A stretch of DNA of 64,000 nt from Diplonema papillatum (taxonomy: Eukaryota > Euglenozoa > Diplonemea > Diplonemida > Diplonemidae), in NCBI GenBank assembly GCA_030068145.1, contig JAPJBO010000352.1, forward strand, positions 1 through 64,000, given 5' to 3'. The position numbers and the translations under genes are program-made. Below are positions 40,921 through 53,040 of this stretch, piece after piece. The notes under the pieces are model-generated. The model did no database searches and was not told the DNA's origin. It was given only the letters and a program-made list of their open reading frames with translations. Each line of letters begins with the position of its first letter. Within the stretch, counting starts at the first letter, position 1.

Positions 40921-41699
40921 TAGCCAATTCGGATTCGCCTGTGCTCTAGTAGCACGGGTGGTCCTGGCTGTGACGAGCTACGAACAGCCGCCTGACGAAC
41001 CAGACTCACACCGCAGTCCTGTCTGCAGACACTCAGGTTCCACGCTGATGATGGTCCGCCTTATGTGTCCGTGGCTTAAAGGACCGAAACACGGCGCAGA
41101 CGGGACCAGTGCGGTGTTGAGCACATACCCATTCCCAGCACGTTCTTGCAATCCCCCAGTAGCCAATCTCCTTTGCCCTCGCCTCGCGCGTTTGGCTTCC
41201 GTACCTTTGCGTTTTAGCCTTCTCAAAGTCATGCGCAATAGGCCCACGATCTGTTTTGTTTGTGCGTACGTGTGTAAACCCTGTTTAGAGTGATTTAGCA
41301 CAGCACGCTGCCATCCGACACTTTTTGATTTCAAAAAGCAAGCTTGTTACCATAAGAAATTATTCCGCATCCGAATCTTGCTGGGTGAGTTCTTAGCCCT
41401 CGAAGGAGTTTCTGCTCTTCGTATTGTCTGACGAGAACTGCCTAGAAGAAAGGGAGAAGTAAGAACACGTCTTTGTAACTGATAGCACTAGCGCAAGGGA
41501 ATGTTGAGTGACTGCCTTAACCCGGGGAAACGAGCTTGGGCGAGGTCACCCACCGCAAAAACTTGAATTTTTCTTTGAACCGACCACACCCTGAAGGCTG
41601 TGTGGAGTTCTCTAATTGACTTTTCGTGGTGCATCAACTCCCTCAGTGAAACTGTGAGAATGCTTGGTGTCGGTCACAAACAGTCCCGGATATGGCTGC
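40921..41699. other. Intergenic, no gene recognised
   Basis: No convincing coding region on either strand and no repeat noticed apart from the transposon edge. Confidence 0.5.
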
Positions 41700-42390
41700 C
41701 AGTATTCCATGATGAAAGTGTACACCTAATAAACAACCCACACCCACACAGCCCTTGCTGCTTGCTCTGAGAGAACCCATTGAACAAAGGCCACCCGGAG
41801 ATCCTGCAATCCCGGAAACACAAGCGAACTTCGACTCTAAAAACACACCAGTCAACCACAGGGTGCACAGATCACGAAAAACGACCCACTCCACACAACT
41901 GAAATTGACATGCCGCCCGGGCTACTGAAAACGTGTGAGTTGCAACAAACGGCGACGCGGGTCGGGCATGTCTCTCGCGCGGTAGGCGCCATGCCCGCAG
42001 CAGAAGGCGCCACGAGCGCACCTCGGAGTGGCTGGTCCAGCAGTGGGACGACGCCGAGCGACGGGCCTGCCGCCGCAGGGCTTTGGAAGGGGGCCCGCCG
42101 GCGGTGCTGCCCGGTGCGGTTCCGGAGGATCGAGCCCGCACACCGCGGCTCTCAGCAAGGCGCCGCCGAGCAGCCGGCGGCGCCAGCCGCCGACGAACCG
42201 GTCGACACCCGCGGCCGGTCAGTCGCTCCTTCAGCCCGGGAGGGCCGGGGCTCGAGGTCTCAACCTCGGCTTGTGCTGCACCGACGATTCGGACCAGGAC
42301 TCCGCCCCGACACAGGCGACTTCCAAGCGTCGAAAACCCGACGCTCGCCCCGCAGCCTGCCGGTCTCAAACAGTCCCGGACATAGGCTAG
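41700..42390 (+). pseudogene. Broken copy of the large gene's 5' region
   Basis: Repeats the promoter-proximal region and exon 1 start of the gene at 42916: the same CCCGGGCTACTGAAAACGTG leader, then an ATG at about 41991 and MPAAEGAT. About ten bases are missing just after this (GCGCGCTGGGAC shortened), shifting the frame. Similarity ends near CGCAGCCTGC (42357), where the sequence jumps back to CAAACAGTCCCGGA, the word that also begins the unit at about 41680. The unit is about 690-920 bases. Confidence 0.82.
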
Positions 42391-42915
42391 TCATTCCTCA
42401 TAATGAAAGTGTGATACCAAAGAAACACAGGATAGCTAGAACCAAAACAGGAGTTACGCCAGGTAAAAAGCGAATGATTGAAGGCATTGGGGAAACCGCT
42501 TCCTCGACCTATTCTCAAACTTTAAATGGGCGTGAGCTCGGGGTTACTTCATAAAACCCTGACGTAGAATCCTGGTTCTAAGTGGGCCACTTCTGGTATC
42601 TGGTAAGCAGGGAGAGCTGACTTAAGGTGTCCGAGTGATCGCTTATCAGATCCCACAAAGGGTGTCGGTTCATACACCCACATAGCCCTTACTTGCTCTC
42701 AGAGAAACCCCATTTAACAACGGTCACCCGGGGACCCTGAAGTTCCGGAATCTCAAGCGAACTTTGACTCTAAAAGCCCATCAGCCAATTCCACAGGGTG
42801 CACCGATCACAAATAAAGACCCAAAACAATTTGACATGTGCCCGGGCTACTGAAAACGTGTGAGTTGCAACAAACGGCGACGCGGGTCGGGCATGTCTCT
42901 CGCGCGGTAGGCGCC
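42391..42915. other. 5' flank of the large two-exon gene
   Basis: Bases 42650-42915 repeat the 41730-41985 flank of the broken copy (ACACCCACA, CCCATTTAACAACGGTCACC, GCGAACTTTGACTCTAAA). The shared part presumably includes the promoter and leader. No specific promoter motif is clear. Confidence 0.5.
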
Positions 42916-45900
42916 ATGCCCGCAGCAGAAGGCGCCACGGCGCGCTGGGACCGCACCTCGGAGTGGCTGGTCCAGCAGTGGGACGACGCCGAGCGACGGG
43001 CCTGCCGCCGCAGGGCTTTGGAAGGGGGCCCGCCGGCGGTGCTGCCGGTGCGGTTCCGGAGGGTCGAGCCCCCACACCGCGGCTCTCAGCAAGGCGCCGC
43101 CGAGCAGCCGGTGGCGCCAGCCGCCGACGAACCGGGCGACACCCGCGGCCGGTTCAGGGTGCGCGTCGCTCCGACGGCGTTCAGCCCGCCTCCGGAGCGG
43201 AGGGGCGGGCTCGAGGTCATCGACCTCGGCTCGTGCTGCACCGACGATTCGGACCAGGACTCCGCCCCCGGCACCGACGACTTCCGAGCGTCGAAAACCC
43301 CGACGACAGCATCGCCACGCAGCCTGCTGGCCCCGTTGGAGCCTGCCGCATCGCCCGAGGCTTCCCCCGTCGCCGCAGACCCGGAACCGCCGCCCCCCCC
43401 TGCAGCCGGGCTGCTGTGGAAGCATCGCGCGGAGGACACCGTCCGCCGGCTGTTCGAACTCGCCCGCGAGCCCTTCAGCAGCGAGCAGCGGGCGTGGGTC
43501 GGCGGCGTCGTGGCGCGGCTGCCGCCGGCCTGGCAGCACGAAGCGCAGGTGCTGCTGGAGGAGGACCCCGTGTGGGTCCCGGGAGAGTGCCTGTGCCGCA
43601 CCTTCGCGCTCCTCCAGGACAAATCTGGCAGGTTCCTCGGGCCGTTTAGGTTGATCTCCTCGGCGAAGGTGTTCGTCAACGGGGTCGAGACGTCGAGCGA
43701 CCGGCTTTTCGCGTCGCAGGACCCGAATTCCAGCCCGAAACGGCAGTATTGGGTGACGGGTTTCGCCCGGGCGATGCACAAGGGGAGCCTCTTGAACACG
43801 ACGGAGCCGCCGACGCCGGTCCGCATCGAGGTTGCGAGGTCGCTGGTCATCGAGTCCGGGCTCTGGAGCGGGAAGTGGTTCTGCTCCCGGCTCCACCAAA
43901 ACTGGTACCGGATCTGCCTCTCGGCCCTCGACCGGGTGTCGCGCATCGACGGCAACCCGGGCCTGAGCACGGCCTCCTTGCACCCAGCCCTCGACGCGCT
44001 GCAGCAAGCGCACGCCATCGCGAGACCGCTCCCGGGGAGAGAAGGCCTGGACTCCGACGACGGTGAAAACGCCAATGCCGACACAGGCAGCGAGCCAGGT
44101 ATGTGAACGCCGGCGTCCAACGAAAGCCAGGCACACCTCTTTCCCTGCTTTCGTTCGTACTCTCTCTCTGTCTCTCTCTCTCTATGGGAAATACAATACA
44201 AACACAATCTGATTTGTTACACCAACGTGTGTTGTTTTCTCACCCAGGACTTTGACCTGTTGTGTTTGTGTGCTTTGATCGTGTAACACGTGTAGACCCG
44301 CATGACCTCACGTCCGTTCAACACGTGGTTCGGTAGTTACATCACTTGGGAATCCCTTCTCTCGTTAACTCGGGCTTATTGGAACCGGCAGTATTGCTGT
44401 TCTCGTAGCTTATTCGTTGTGTCTGCTCTCAAAGCTAGACCACTGGACTGTTCTTGTGCCGCAGAAGATGCGCTTGGTGCCGTGACACGAGCCTGCAAAG
44501 TGAAGCCGCAACACAGCTTTTCGGGAGGGGCGTTGCGGTTGTTCCTGTGGTCTTGTTGTGTGTACATGACCCACCCCCCGCACGCCCAACTTTGTCCAGA
44601 TTTCGTTTCCGAAGCTCTTGACCTCGTGTAGGAACTGGAGCCGCGCGCATGAGCACACCACCCGAACCTACAACAGAATAATTCGGGTAGATTGAGGCGG
44701 ATCGTTCTAAGATTGAGTTTCCCGACAGAATAGCACGAAGAGCCTTGTCCGGTTAAAATTTCCACTTCTACTCTATTTGTGCAGTCTATCGTCACAAATT
44801 GTTGCTGCGTATCAAATCAAACTTCTGCTCCTACAACTGCAGCCTGACTAGTTTTTCCCTCTACTCTATTTGTGCAGTCTATCGTCACAGATTGTTGCTG
44901 CGTATCAAGTCAAACTTCTGCTACAACTGCAGCCTGACTAGTTTTTCCCTCAAAGACGATCCACCTCCCACCAAAACAGACGAGTTGGACCCGGGCCGCA
45001 TGGCGCTTGAAGCGCTTGTTTTCCAAGGCGCCCGCCTGTACAGCGAGCGGCCAGCCACGGAGGTGATGGGCGCCTACATGGACCTCCGCCGCAGGAGGCA
45101 GCACCTGCGGAGCATGACGCCCAGCCTGCCTCGGTCGCAGTCGGCGGACTCGACGCCGGCCACTCGGCCGGCCGATTTTCTGTCCCACCCGGAGAGCTGC
45201 ATCCAGCCCGGGGCGCCCAACCGCCTGGGCCCCCCGCCGCAGCTGAAGCCGCAGGCTTCGCAGAATTTCTCGCTGGACGAGGAGGACGCCGGGCTCCGGC
45301 TCTGCCTGCGCGGCGCGCTTCCGAAGCGGACCCTCGCCCTGGCGGCCCCCTGGGCGCTGACGGCGGACGAGCTGGCGGAGTTTGCCCTCCGGTTCTCACC
45401 TGACGGCGCGGCAGACCACTGCGTGCTTAACTACCGGCTGTTCTGCGGGACCGCCGTCATTTCGGTGCACGATTTGATCGCGCGCAGCGGCGCCGCCCGC
45501 GGCCCGTCGGCGTCTTCGTCCCCCGCAGACGCCGCCGCCGGGAAGGGCGGCGATGAGTCCTACTTTTTCGTCGGCCTCGTTTTTTCGGTCGCGCACCGGG
45601 CCATGCAGCTCGCGGTGCTCACCTTTCGCCGCTTTTCCGTCCAGGCGGTCGACACGACCGACCCCGCCAGCGGGGGCGTCGCTATCTTCCCGACTGGGCC
45701 TGCGCGGCCTCCTGGCGTGTCCGCGTCCTCATCGCTCCTCGGCCCGCACGACGAGCACTGCTTCCCGCTCCCGCACGTGGGCCCATCGCCTCGCCGCTCG
45801 CGCGGGCAGCCCGGGCCGCCGGCTAGCCGCCGGCCCCGCATCATCCTCCCCATCTTCTGCCCGAAGACCGAAGCTCGGTACCCCGAAGTGCCCCGCAAGT

Positions 45901-48900
45901 CGGCACCCGCCGAGCAGCTGGGTGGCGACGCCCGCCCCGCCACCCGCGTTGCCAACTCCCAGCCGCAGGCCGGCGGCGGGCTGCCCCACAAAAGGGCGGG
46001 ACCCCCCACGACGGGGCCGGCGGCAGAGCCGGAGGTCTCGCACAGCCACGCCCGACGGGCCCGCAGGCTCGGCGTCCCGCTGAGGCTGTCCATCCCTGGG
46101 AAGGCGGACGCCGCCACCACCCACTCGTCGAAGGCCTGCCGGCTGGAGAAGGAGGGGGGACGGCGGGCCATCTTCGCGAAGGAGGCGGCGGACGCGGCAG
46201 CCACCACCACCACCACCACTCCCCTGGGGAACCCGTCGAAGGGCGGCCGGCTGGAGAAGGAGGGGGGAAGGCTGGCCATCTTCGCGAAGAAGGCGGGCGA
46301 GTCGCCGCCCGGAAAAAGGGGCCAGCAACCCCCCCCGGTTAAGGCGAGGGAGAGGCCCCAGCCGGAGGCACCGAAGCAGCGGGAGCAGCCGCCGCCGCCG
46401 CCGCCGGCGTCGCGCTCGCCGGACAAGCGGCGGGCGCAAGCGAAGGAGAGGACCCCGGCGGCGGCGGCGGCAGCCGCCGCCGCGAAGGAGCCAACGAGCC
46501 CGGGCGCTTCGAGCTCGGGGCCCGCGCTTCACAAACGGGGGAAGGCGGGCTGGGTTAAGGACGGCCCGGCAGCAGCACGGCACGCTGCGGTCGCGCCGGC
46601 GGGGGGGAGTCCTCATTTGAGCGCGTCGCACCCGCCGCCGGATGCGACGCGAAGGGCGAAGGAGCAAAGCATGTCGCAATCGAGGGAATCGGCTGCTTCC
46701 GACGCTTTGTTGCACTCGCCCGGCAAGCGGGGGGTGCCGAGCGCGAAGGAGAGCGCAGCGAGGCGCGGAGCTGTGGCCTACTCGGTGAAAGATCCACCCC
46801 CTGGGAGCACCGCGCACCCGAAGTTGAAGGAGAAAAGCATGTCGCAATCAAGGGAACCGGCTGTTCCGTCTGCTTCCGACGCCTTGTTGCACTCGCCCGG
46901 CAAGCGGGGGGTGCCGGGCGCGAAGGAGAGCGCGGCGCCGGCAGCGAGGCGCGGGGCGTTGGCCACCTCACCAAGAGATGCGCCTTCTGGGTTCGCCGTG
47001 AACCTGTCGCACCTGAAGCCGAGAGAGAAAGCGTCGGTGGACGCTGCGCGGAGCAACCGGCCCGCCCCGGTGCCCGCCGCCGCGCGGAGGCCGGAGCTGC
47101 CGCCGGGCCCCGCCCGGCCCGCGCTGCCCCCGCCATCGAAGCGGCGCGCGTCGCCGCGCGATGCGTCGCCCAACCGCAAGCGGCCGCACCACGCGCACGC
47201 AGAGGTGCCCGATGCGAGGCAAAAGCCGAAACTGCCTCACCAACAACCCTCGGCTCAAAGCAAGCCACACGCGAAGCAACAAACACCTGCCGGTGATCTG
47301 TATTTTGCGGTGAAACCGTCCGGCGCGTCGACATCACAGCCGACGCGTCGGCCCTCAAGTGTGGCCGTTCAAGTCCCGAGAACGACGATAATCCTCAGCG
47401 ACGACGACGACGACGAACCATCACGTCAAGGTGCTGGCGAAAAAAGACCGACTGGGAGTTCTGTGTCAGCTTCGGTTTCTCCGTCGGATCCACCCCGGGG
47501 CCGCAAGCGCAAGGCCAGTGGCCCGGAATCGGGAAGCGACGACACACCGTCCGTTGTTCGCAAACGCAAAGCTCACGAAATGGAATCGAGCACCTTCCCC
47601 ATCGCCGGCAGCAGCCGCCCTGCCTCTGAAGCGGCGCTCTCGAGAACGAAGCCGGTGCAGGCACAAGTCTATCGTATCGTGGACCCACCGCAAGTCTGCC
47701 AGGAACCTCATTCCGAGACGAGCAACCGCGCGGCTGAACTGGAATCGGGCACCTCCATCAACACCGACAGCAGCCACCCCGACCCCGTATCGGAAGCGTC
47801 TCACCCGGGGACGGAACCAGCGCCTGTTCAACTGGTTGGTGTCGTGAAACCGCCTCAAATCTGTCAGGAACCTCCACCCGAGACGAGCAGCCGCAAGGCT
47901 AGCGAAGGATCGGGCACCTCCATTAACACCGACAGCAGCCACCCTGAATCTGAAGCGTCACTCACGGGAACGGAACCCGCGCTTGTTCAACTGGTTAGTG
48001 TCGTGGAACCACCTCGGGCCTGCAAGGAACTCCCGCCCAAGACGAGCAACCGCAAGGCTGGTGTCCTGAAATCGGGCACTTCCGTCAACATCGACAGCGG
48101 CCACCATGCATCTGAAGCCGAGCTCAATAACATTGAACCAGAGCTTGCCGAACCTGCAGTGATAGACGTGGACTCCTATCATTTACCTTCGCCGGAGTGG
48201 TCGGACTTCTCTGTCCTGAGCGGCGGGAGCCCTGCAGGGGACAGCGCGGACCCGACAGTCGCAGTAGGGAACGGATCAAGCTCCATCTCCAACATCAGCT
48301 GCACAGAAGACACCGGCCTCAGGGGCCCGAGCACACACGACTCCAGCAACGAGGCTGCCAACAAAGGCGAGGGCAACGCCGCTGGCAACAGCGACGCCGG
48401 CGCCAACGGCGCCGCTGCCCGCAGCCTCGCCGACGAGGAAGACGCCGCTCGCAGCAACGGCGCCACTGCCGACGGCACCGCCGACAACGACGCCAGCGAT
48501 GGCAAAAAGGAACCGACGCCGAAGCTCGAAGAAGGCGGCGACGCCCAGCCCACGAAAGCGGCCGCGAAGGAGGCTCGAAGCGAGGCGCCGTTCGTCGGCA
48601 CCTCGCACACGCTCGGAGCCACCGGACACGGGAACGGCGCGGCCGGAGGAGACGAGGATCAAGAAACTGAGGGCCCACCCACAGCTCCGTCGACCCCGGC
48701 CGCGAACAGGGCCCTGCGCGAAGCCACCGGGAACGGCACCGCCGGAGAAGGCGAAGAAAGCGAGGACCCATCGACAGTACCAGCACCCCCGGCGGCAAAG
48801 AAGGCCCGATGCGAGAAACCCCTGGTACAATTGACCGACAACGGCACCGCCGGAGGCGAAGAAAGCGAAGCCCCGTCAACAGCTCCAACACCCCCGACGG

Positions 48901-50360
48901 CAAAGAAGACCCAAATCGAGATATCCCAGCGCAGAGTGCTCGAGAACGGCACCGCCGGAGAAGGCAAAGAAAGCGAGGACCCATGGACAGTTCCAGCACT
49001 CCCGCCGGCAAAGAATGCCCGAAGTGAGAACTCCCTGCACAACGTTACCGAGAACGGCACCGCCGGAGAAGGCGAAGAAAGCGAGGACCCATCGACAGTT
49101 CCAACAATCCCGACGGCAAAGAATGCCCGAAGCGAGGAACCCCTGCCCACAGTTACTGAGAACGGCACTGCTGCTGCCGGAGAAGGCGAAAAAAGCGAAC
49201 CCCCATCAACCGCTTCAACACCCCCGACGGAAAAGAAGGCGCGAAGCGAGAAGTCCCTGCACAAAGTTACCGAGGACGGCACCGCCGGAGAAGGCGAAGA
49301 AAGCGAGGATCCATCGACGGTTCCAACGATCCCGACGGCAAAGAATGCCCGAAGCGAGAAATCCCTGCCCACAGTTACCGAGAACGGCACCGCCGGCGAA
49401 GGCGAAGAAAGCCGAGCCCCGTCAACAGCTCCAACACCCCCGACGGCAAAGAAGGCCCGAAGCGGGAGGTCCAAGCGCAAAGTGCCCGAGAACGGCTCCG
49501 CCGGAGAAGGCGAAAAAAGCGAATCCCCATCAACCGCTTCAACACCCCCGACGGCAAAGAAGGCGCGAAGCGAGAAGTCCCTGCACAAAGTTACCGAGAA
49601 CGGCACCGTCGGAGATAGGGAAGAAAGCGAAGCCCCGTCAACAGTTCCAACACCTGCGGCGGTGAAGAAGCCGCGCCCGGACCGAAACGAGGCAAGCCAA
49701 AGGAAGGCAGCCAGCAGAGTGCTGCCACGGGGCAGCGCTTTGCCCCCCACGTTGGCCATCAGCCCATCGCTGCGGAATGACGCGGGGGGCGTGTTTGTGG
49801 GATCGGTGCCCGTTGCACACTATAGCCCCGCGTTCCCACCGGGGAGGCCGCATATCCTGTTTACGCATCGCGTCGACGAGTGCTGGGACGAGCTGATGTA
49901 CAAATACCGAATTGGATGCGGGAATCGCATGGCAGTCGTCGCCATCAAGACGCGTGCCGACTTTGAATTTTCCGTGCGGTCCCACTTCCAGTGGGCCACA
50001 GTCCTCGTCGTCGACAAGGACTTGTGCAGCGGATTCTACCCGGGGGCTGATGCGGTGAACGCGTTCCTTCAAACTCTGTCATACCGGCACATCGTCGTCG
50101 ACTTATGCCCTTCAAGTGACGGGTGGCATTCTGCCACACCGCAGCACTTGTGGTCATTGATCTTCAATCTGCCCTTTGACGCGGTGCACGTGTTGGTGCC
50201 CGCTTTGTATTTGACGAGCGAACGTGTCGTTCACATCTCCGAGATGCTCTATTTGCAACACGAGGTAGAGACTGTTCTTTCAGATCCCGCGGCTTCCAGC
50301 GAAGCGAAGGTCGACTCGTTCAAGGACTTCAGACGGCGACACATCGTGTACGGGACGTAG
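42916..50360 (+). CDS. Large repetitive protein, two exons
   Basis: Exons 42916-44098 and 44956-50360, giving 2,195 residues. Donor CCAG|GTATGTGA and acceptor CCCTCAAAG|AC are both phase 1, together making an Asp codon. Exon 1 has a globular segment (about 170-390: LLWKHRAEDTVRRLFELARE, RTFALLQDKSGRFLGPFRLI, GLWSGKWFCSRLHQNWYRI). Exon 2 begins with a second globular part (YRLFCGTAVISVHDLI, YFFVGLVFSVAHRAMQLAVL). A long basic Pro/Ala/Ser region follows, then four repeats of about 57 residues (SGTSINTDSSHP) and ten of about 36 (TENGTAGEGEESEDPSTVP, TAKKARSEKSL). The last 190 residues look globular (HILFTHRVDECWDELMYKYR, ATVLVVDKDLCSGF, YRHIVVDLCPSSDG). These faintly recall a degenerate P-loop or SNF2-type fold, but I see no Walker motif. 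The many KKAR/KRKA clusters suggest nuclear location. The family is not recognised. Confidence 0.75.
44099..44955. other. Intron of the large gene, with a retroelement relic
   Basis: 857 bases. Bases 44634-44690 (GGAACTGGAGCCGCGCGCAT, then ACAACAGAATAATTCGGG) match the R-type repeats at 29970, 33680 and 34955, with a deletion and stops. Near the 3' end a unit of about 95 bases (CTCTATTTGTGCAGTCTATC, GTTGCTGCGTATCAA, GCAGCCTGACTAGTTTTTCC) is repeated in tandem, so the acceptor region is duplicated. A CT-rich run lies near 44160-44182. Confidence 0.7.
47570..48140 (+). repeat. Intragenic repeats of about 57 codons, four units
   Basis: In exon 2 of the large gene. Units share SGTSINTDSSHP, SEASLTGTEPALVQLV and VVEPPRACKELPPKTSNRKA with substitutions. 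The first and last units are the most diverged. Confidence 0.8.
48610..49685 (+). repeat. Intragenic repeats of about 36 codons, about ten units
   Basis: In exon 2 of the large gene. Each unit has ENGTAGEGEESEDPSTVP then PTAKKARSEKSLHKVT, with small variations. Nucleotide identity between units is high (ACGGCACCGCCGGAGAAGGC), so the array is recent or homogenised. Confidence 0.9.
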
Positions 50361-50539
50361 CGGCCGCAGAGAAGCTGTCGGCCGCTCAACGATCAGTCAA
50401 TGCTGCATCTCAGGGACCTTTCGTGTCACCGGTTCAGTTTACATGTCCGTGCTCCACATGGACATCCCTAACACAAGACATACCCAGGCGAACTGGAGAG
50501 CGCCAACCTGAAGTGAACCCGCCAGGGGATTAGTTTCCG

Positions 50540-50574
50540 TTTGCAGATTTAGACCGTCGGTCTAAATCTGCAAA
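50540..50574. repeat. Perfect 17-bp palindrome with a third copy nearby
   Basis: TTTGCAGATTTAGACCG (50540-50556), one T, then the exact reverse complement CGGTCTAAATCTGCAAA. CGGTCTAAATCTGCAA occurs again at 51135-51150. These could be terminal repeats of a small element or of two elements placed end to end. Confidence 0.8.
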
Positions 50575-50831
50575 CCGGACTTGGCCGGGGGAAAAAGAAT
50601 TGCTCAAAAAACGGTGTTCAAAGTAAATATAGGCGGGGGGTGTGGTGTTTGTAGCAGTGCTGAAGGTGCTGGAAGGCTGCTGAGCCTCCGCTGCTGAGAC
50701 CCACACATGGTAAAGGGGGGCGGTATTATTTTTGCCCAAGTTTTCCCGTGAAAGTAAAACTTATTGGTGATAAAACGTTCCTATTATTAGGCTTTTTCCA
50801 ATAGCTATCAAGGGCGAGTGGCAATTTTTTT

Positions 50832-50941
50832 TGCGATAACCAATTTCTGCTTCCTGGAGACAGTATTTGTTCCAGCTAAAAAGAACGTTGGCAGCAGTTT
50901 AACCAAATCACATACAGGTTAAATCGCACAAACAAGCGCCT
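50832..50941 (+). repeat. Dispersed repeat, copy 1
   Basis: GCGATAACCAATTTCTGCTT, CTGGAGACAGTATTTG, AAAGAACGTTGGCAGCAGTT and GGTTAAATCGCACAAACAA recur in the same order at 55715-55823 with a few changes. Confidence 0.85.
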
Positions 50942-52259
50942 GTTGTTGTACGCAGGTGCAGATACACGAAAACCGCGGACCTATTATCATGGAAATCATA
51001 GGATAATATTTTTGGAGCTCGTCCCCATATGGTACAAGCCGCGGGATTTTTGGACCAAGATATCTGTCCCAACTGGCACCGACACGACACATAACCGACC
51101 AGAACACACCGCCAAAACGACCCCTATATATAACCGGTCTAAATCTGCAAGACCCAGAAATCTGCGAACTAATACCCGCCAGAGAAGTAGCTTCATATAC
51201 CCTATGTTGACCCCATACAACATCCAAAAAAAAAAAAAAAACTATAGTTATAGCAGGTGTGGCCCTAAAGCGTGAACGTGAATAGAGATTTTGCCCAAAC
51301 ACATTTTTTTGCACTTTTCTTTTTGCACTTTTTTTGCACCAGGCTACAGCCAGGCCTCACGTTCAGCATGCTAAACGTACTGATCTCAACACGTGAATTC
51401 TTTTAGTTTCTCTTTGTACGTTATCAGCACATATCTTCTGTCCAAGATGCCACCCGAAGGCCACCCAAGCAGGCCCATGCAGGTCTTTCGAAGAACTGGT
51501 GGAGGAGGGAGCAAGCTGGCTTGGATGTCTGCACATGACAGGCATACCCGTTTCTTCGGGCATACGCGAGTGGGGGAATTGGCGTTTTTTTCGGCTCGCT
51601 ACGCGAGCCGAAGAAGGGGATGATAAATACTCCATTACTTCGATGACCGCCATAGAGGACCGCATATGACATGATCATTCATCTGAGTGCAAGAGACAAG
51701 TTACCACAGTCCGGAACGCAAAACAGACATAGCATGTCGGCTCGATTTCTTCGTTCGATGAAGAACTATTCAGAAATGTTTTGTGACCAAGCTAGGAGCC
51801 TCTGAAAGTATTAGCTGTATGTTGGCAAGCGTTGACACAACACCATTCGAGTTCCTGTTGGAACTTGCGCCTGACAAACTTCCAATTGTGATGATGGTGA
51901 TGATCTTAGCGGCTGTGCTGGTACAACCTCCTTAGCACAGACGACAGAAAGAAAGCGAAAGCGCGAAGAGTCCGACATTCCTCAGTCCGGCTACGATCCA
52001 AAACGGGTGCAAAAAGCAGGCGGAAAAAGTGCAGAAAAACGTAAATAGGATCTTGGATTTTGCCCAAAAAGAGCGTAAATAGGGCCACACGTGAGTTATA
52101 GCCAGCGGCCGGGTGTTGCGGGTGGGCAGCGGTAGTGGGTGGTTGTGCAGTGGGTGGGTGGTGCGGTGGGCAGTGGTGGTAGTGGGCAGTGAGTGGGTGG
52201 ATGATGCTACAGTACGGTTACTGCACCTTTGGATCATCGTTCTAGCAACGTACACCCTC

Positions 52260-52795
52260 AATTTTGGAACCTGCTGCACTGGCCCATTAGCTTGGCAAAA
52301 ATTTCCGCGCCTGCGGCGCTGGCATTTTTGGCTTGTGTATTGTTTCGTGTCTTGTTGCCAAGAAGACCGCAGTTGTCCACCCTGCTCTCTGTGGTGGGCA
52401 GTAGTGACAACCACAAAGAGGAGCACCCTGTCGGGTACATGAAAGTGCACTTGACTCGCATCAACTTTGCCGCAGTCCCTGTGGACTACAAAGCGGCTAT
52501 AGCGATTCTTGCTGTTTGGATACCTGCAGCGCTGACCCAATAGCTTGAAAAAATTTCCGCGCCTGCGGCGCTGGTATTAGCTTATGTAAAGTTACATGTC
52601 GTGTTGCCAAGAAGACCGCAGCTATCAGCCCTGCTGTCGCAGAAAACCGCCAGGCGACACCTTCTTCACATGGCTTTTTTGCTTCCCGAAGGACAGTCTC
52701 TGGGGTGGACAGTAGTGACAACTACAAAGTTGCCCCAGTCTCTGTGGACTACAAAGCGGCTAGCAATTCTTGCTGTGTGGCGCTACCTTCGATGA
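52260..52795 (+). repeat. Tandem duplication, two units of about 270 bases
   Basis: Unit 1 (about 52275-52515) and unit 2 (about 52535-52780) share AATTTCCGCGCCTGCGGCGC, TGTTGCCAAGAAGACCGCAG, CAGTAGTGACAAC and CTGTGGACTACAAAGCGGCT. Each has indels. No frame is intact in both units, so coding is doubtful. Confidence 0.8.
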
Positions 52796-53040
52796 GCAAA
52801 ACCCACTTGCACGTGCCGCATTTCGTCCGAACACCCCTCAACACAGTGTCGGTCTGAGCTCCACACGCACCAAGTGCCACGAGGACCCCGAAAAGTGCTC
52901 TGTACAACATTTGGTAGGATTTTACGTGGGGCTCAGAGCTCAAGCTACTTCCCTGATACCCCAGGGGACTTTGGAAACCCGGTTTCCCGGTTTCAGGAAC
53001 CGGGTTTTTCCGGTTTCGGTTTTTCAAAAAAATAAAATAA

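Larger units (their letters stand above)
50361..52259. other. Intergenic with dispersed repeats
   Basis: No gene recognised. It contains the palindrome at 50540-50574, the repeat at 50832-50941, a poly-A run near 51225-51240, and GATTTTGCCCAAA words near 51287 and 52058 that also occur at 24720. Bases 52110-52200 are a low-complexity GTGGGTGG stretch. Confidence 0.5.

Noticed and set aside
45560..47358. Long minus-strand Arg/Pro-rich frames opposite exon 2 of the large gene
   Set aside because: High-GC shadow frames. The plus frame has one 5.4-kb exon with coherent repeats and matching splice phases.
49790..50360. C-terminus of the large protein as an active SNF2-type helicase
   Set aside because: There is a faint resemblance in hydrophobic strands, but no Walker A or DExx box is visible.
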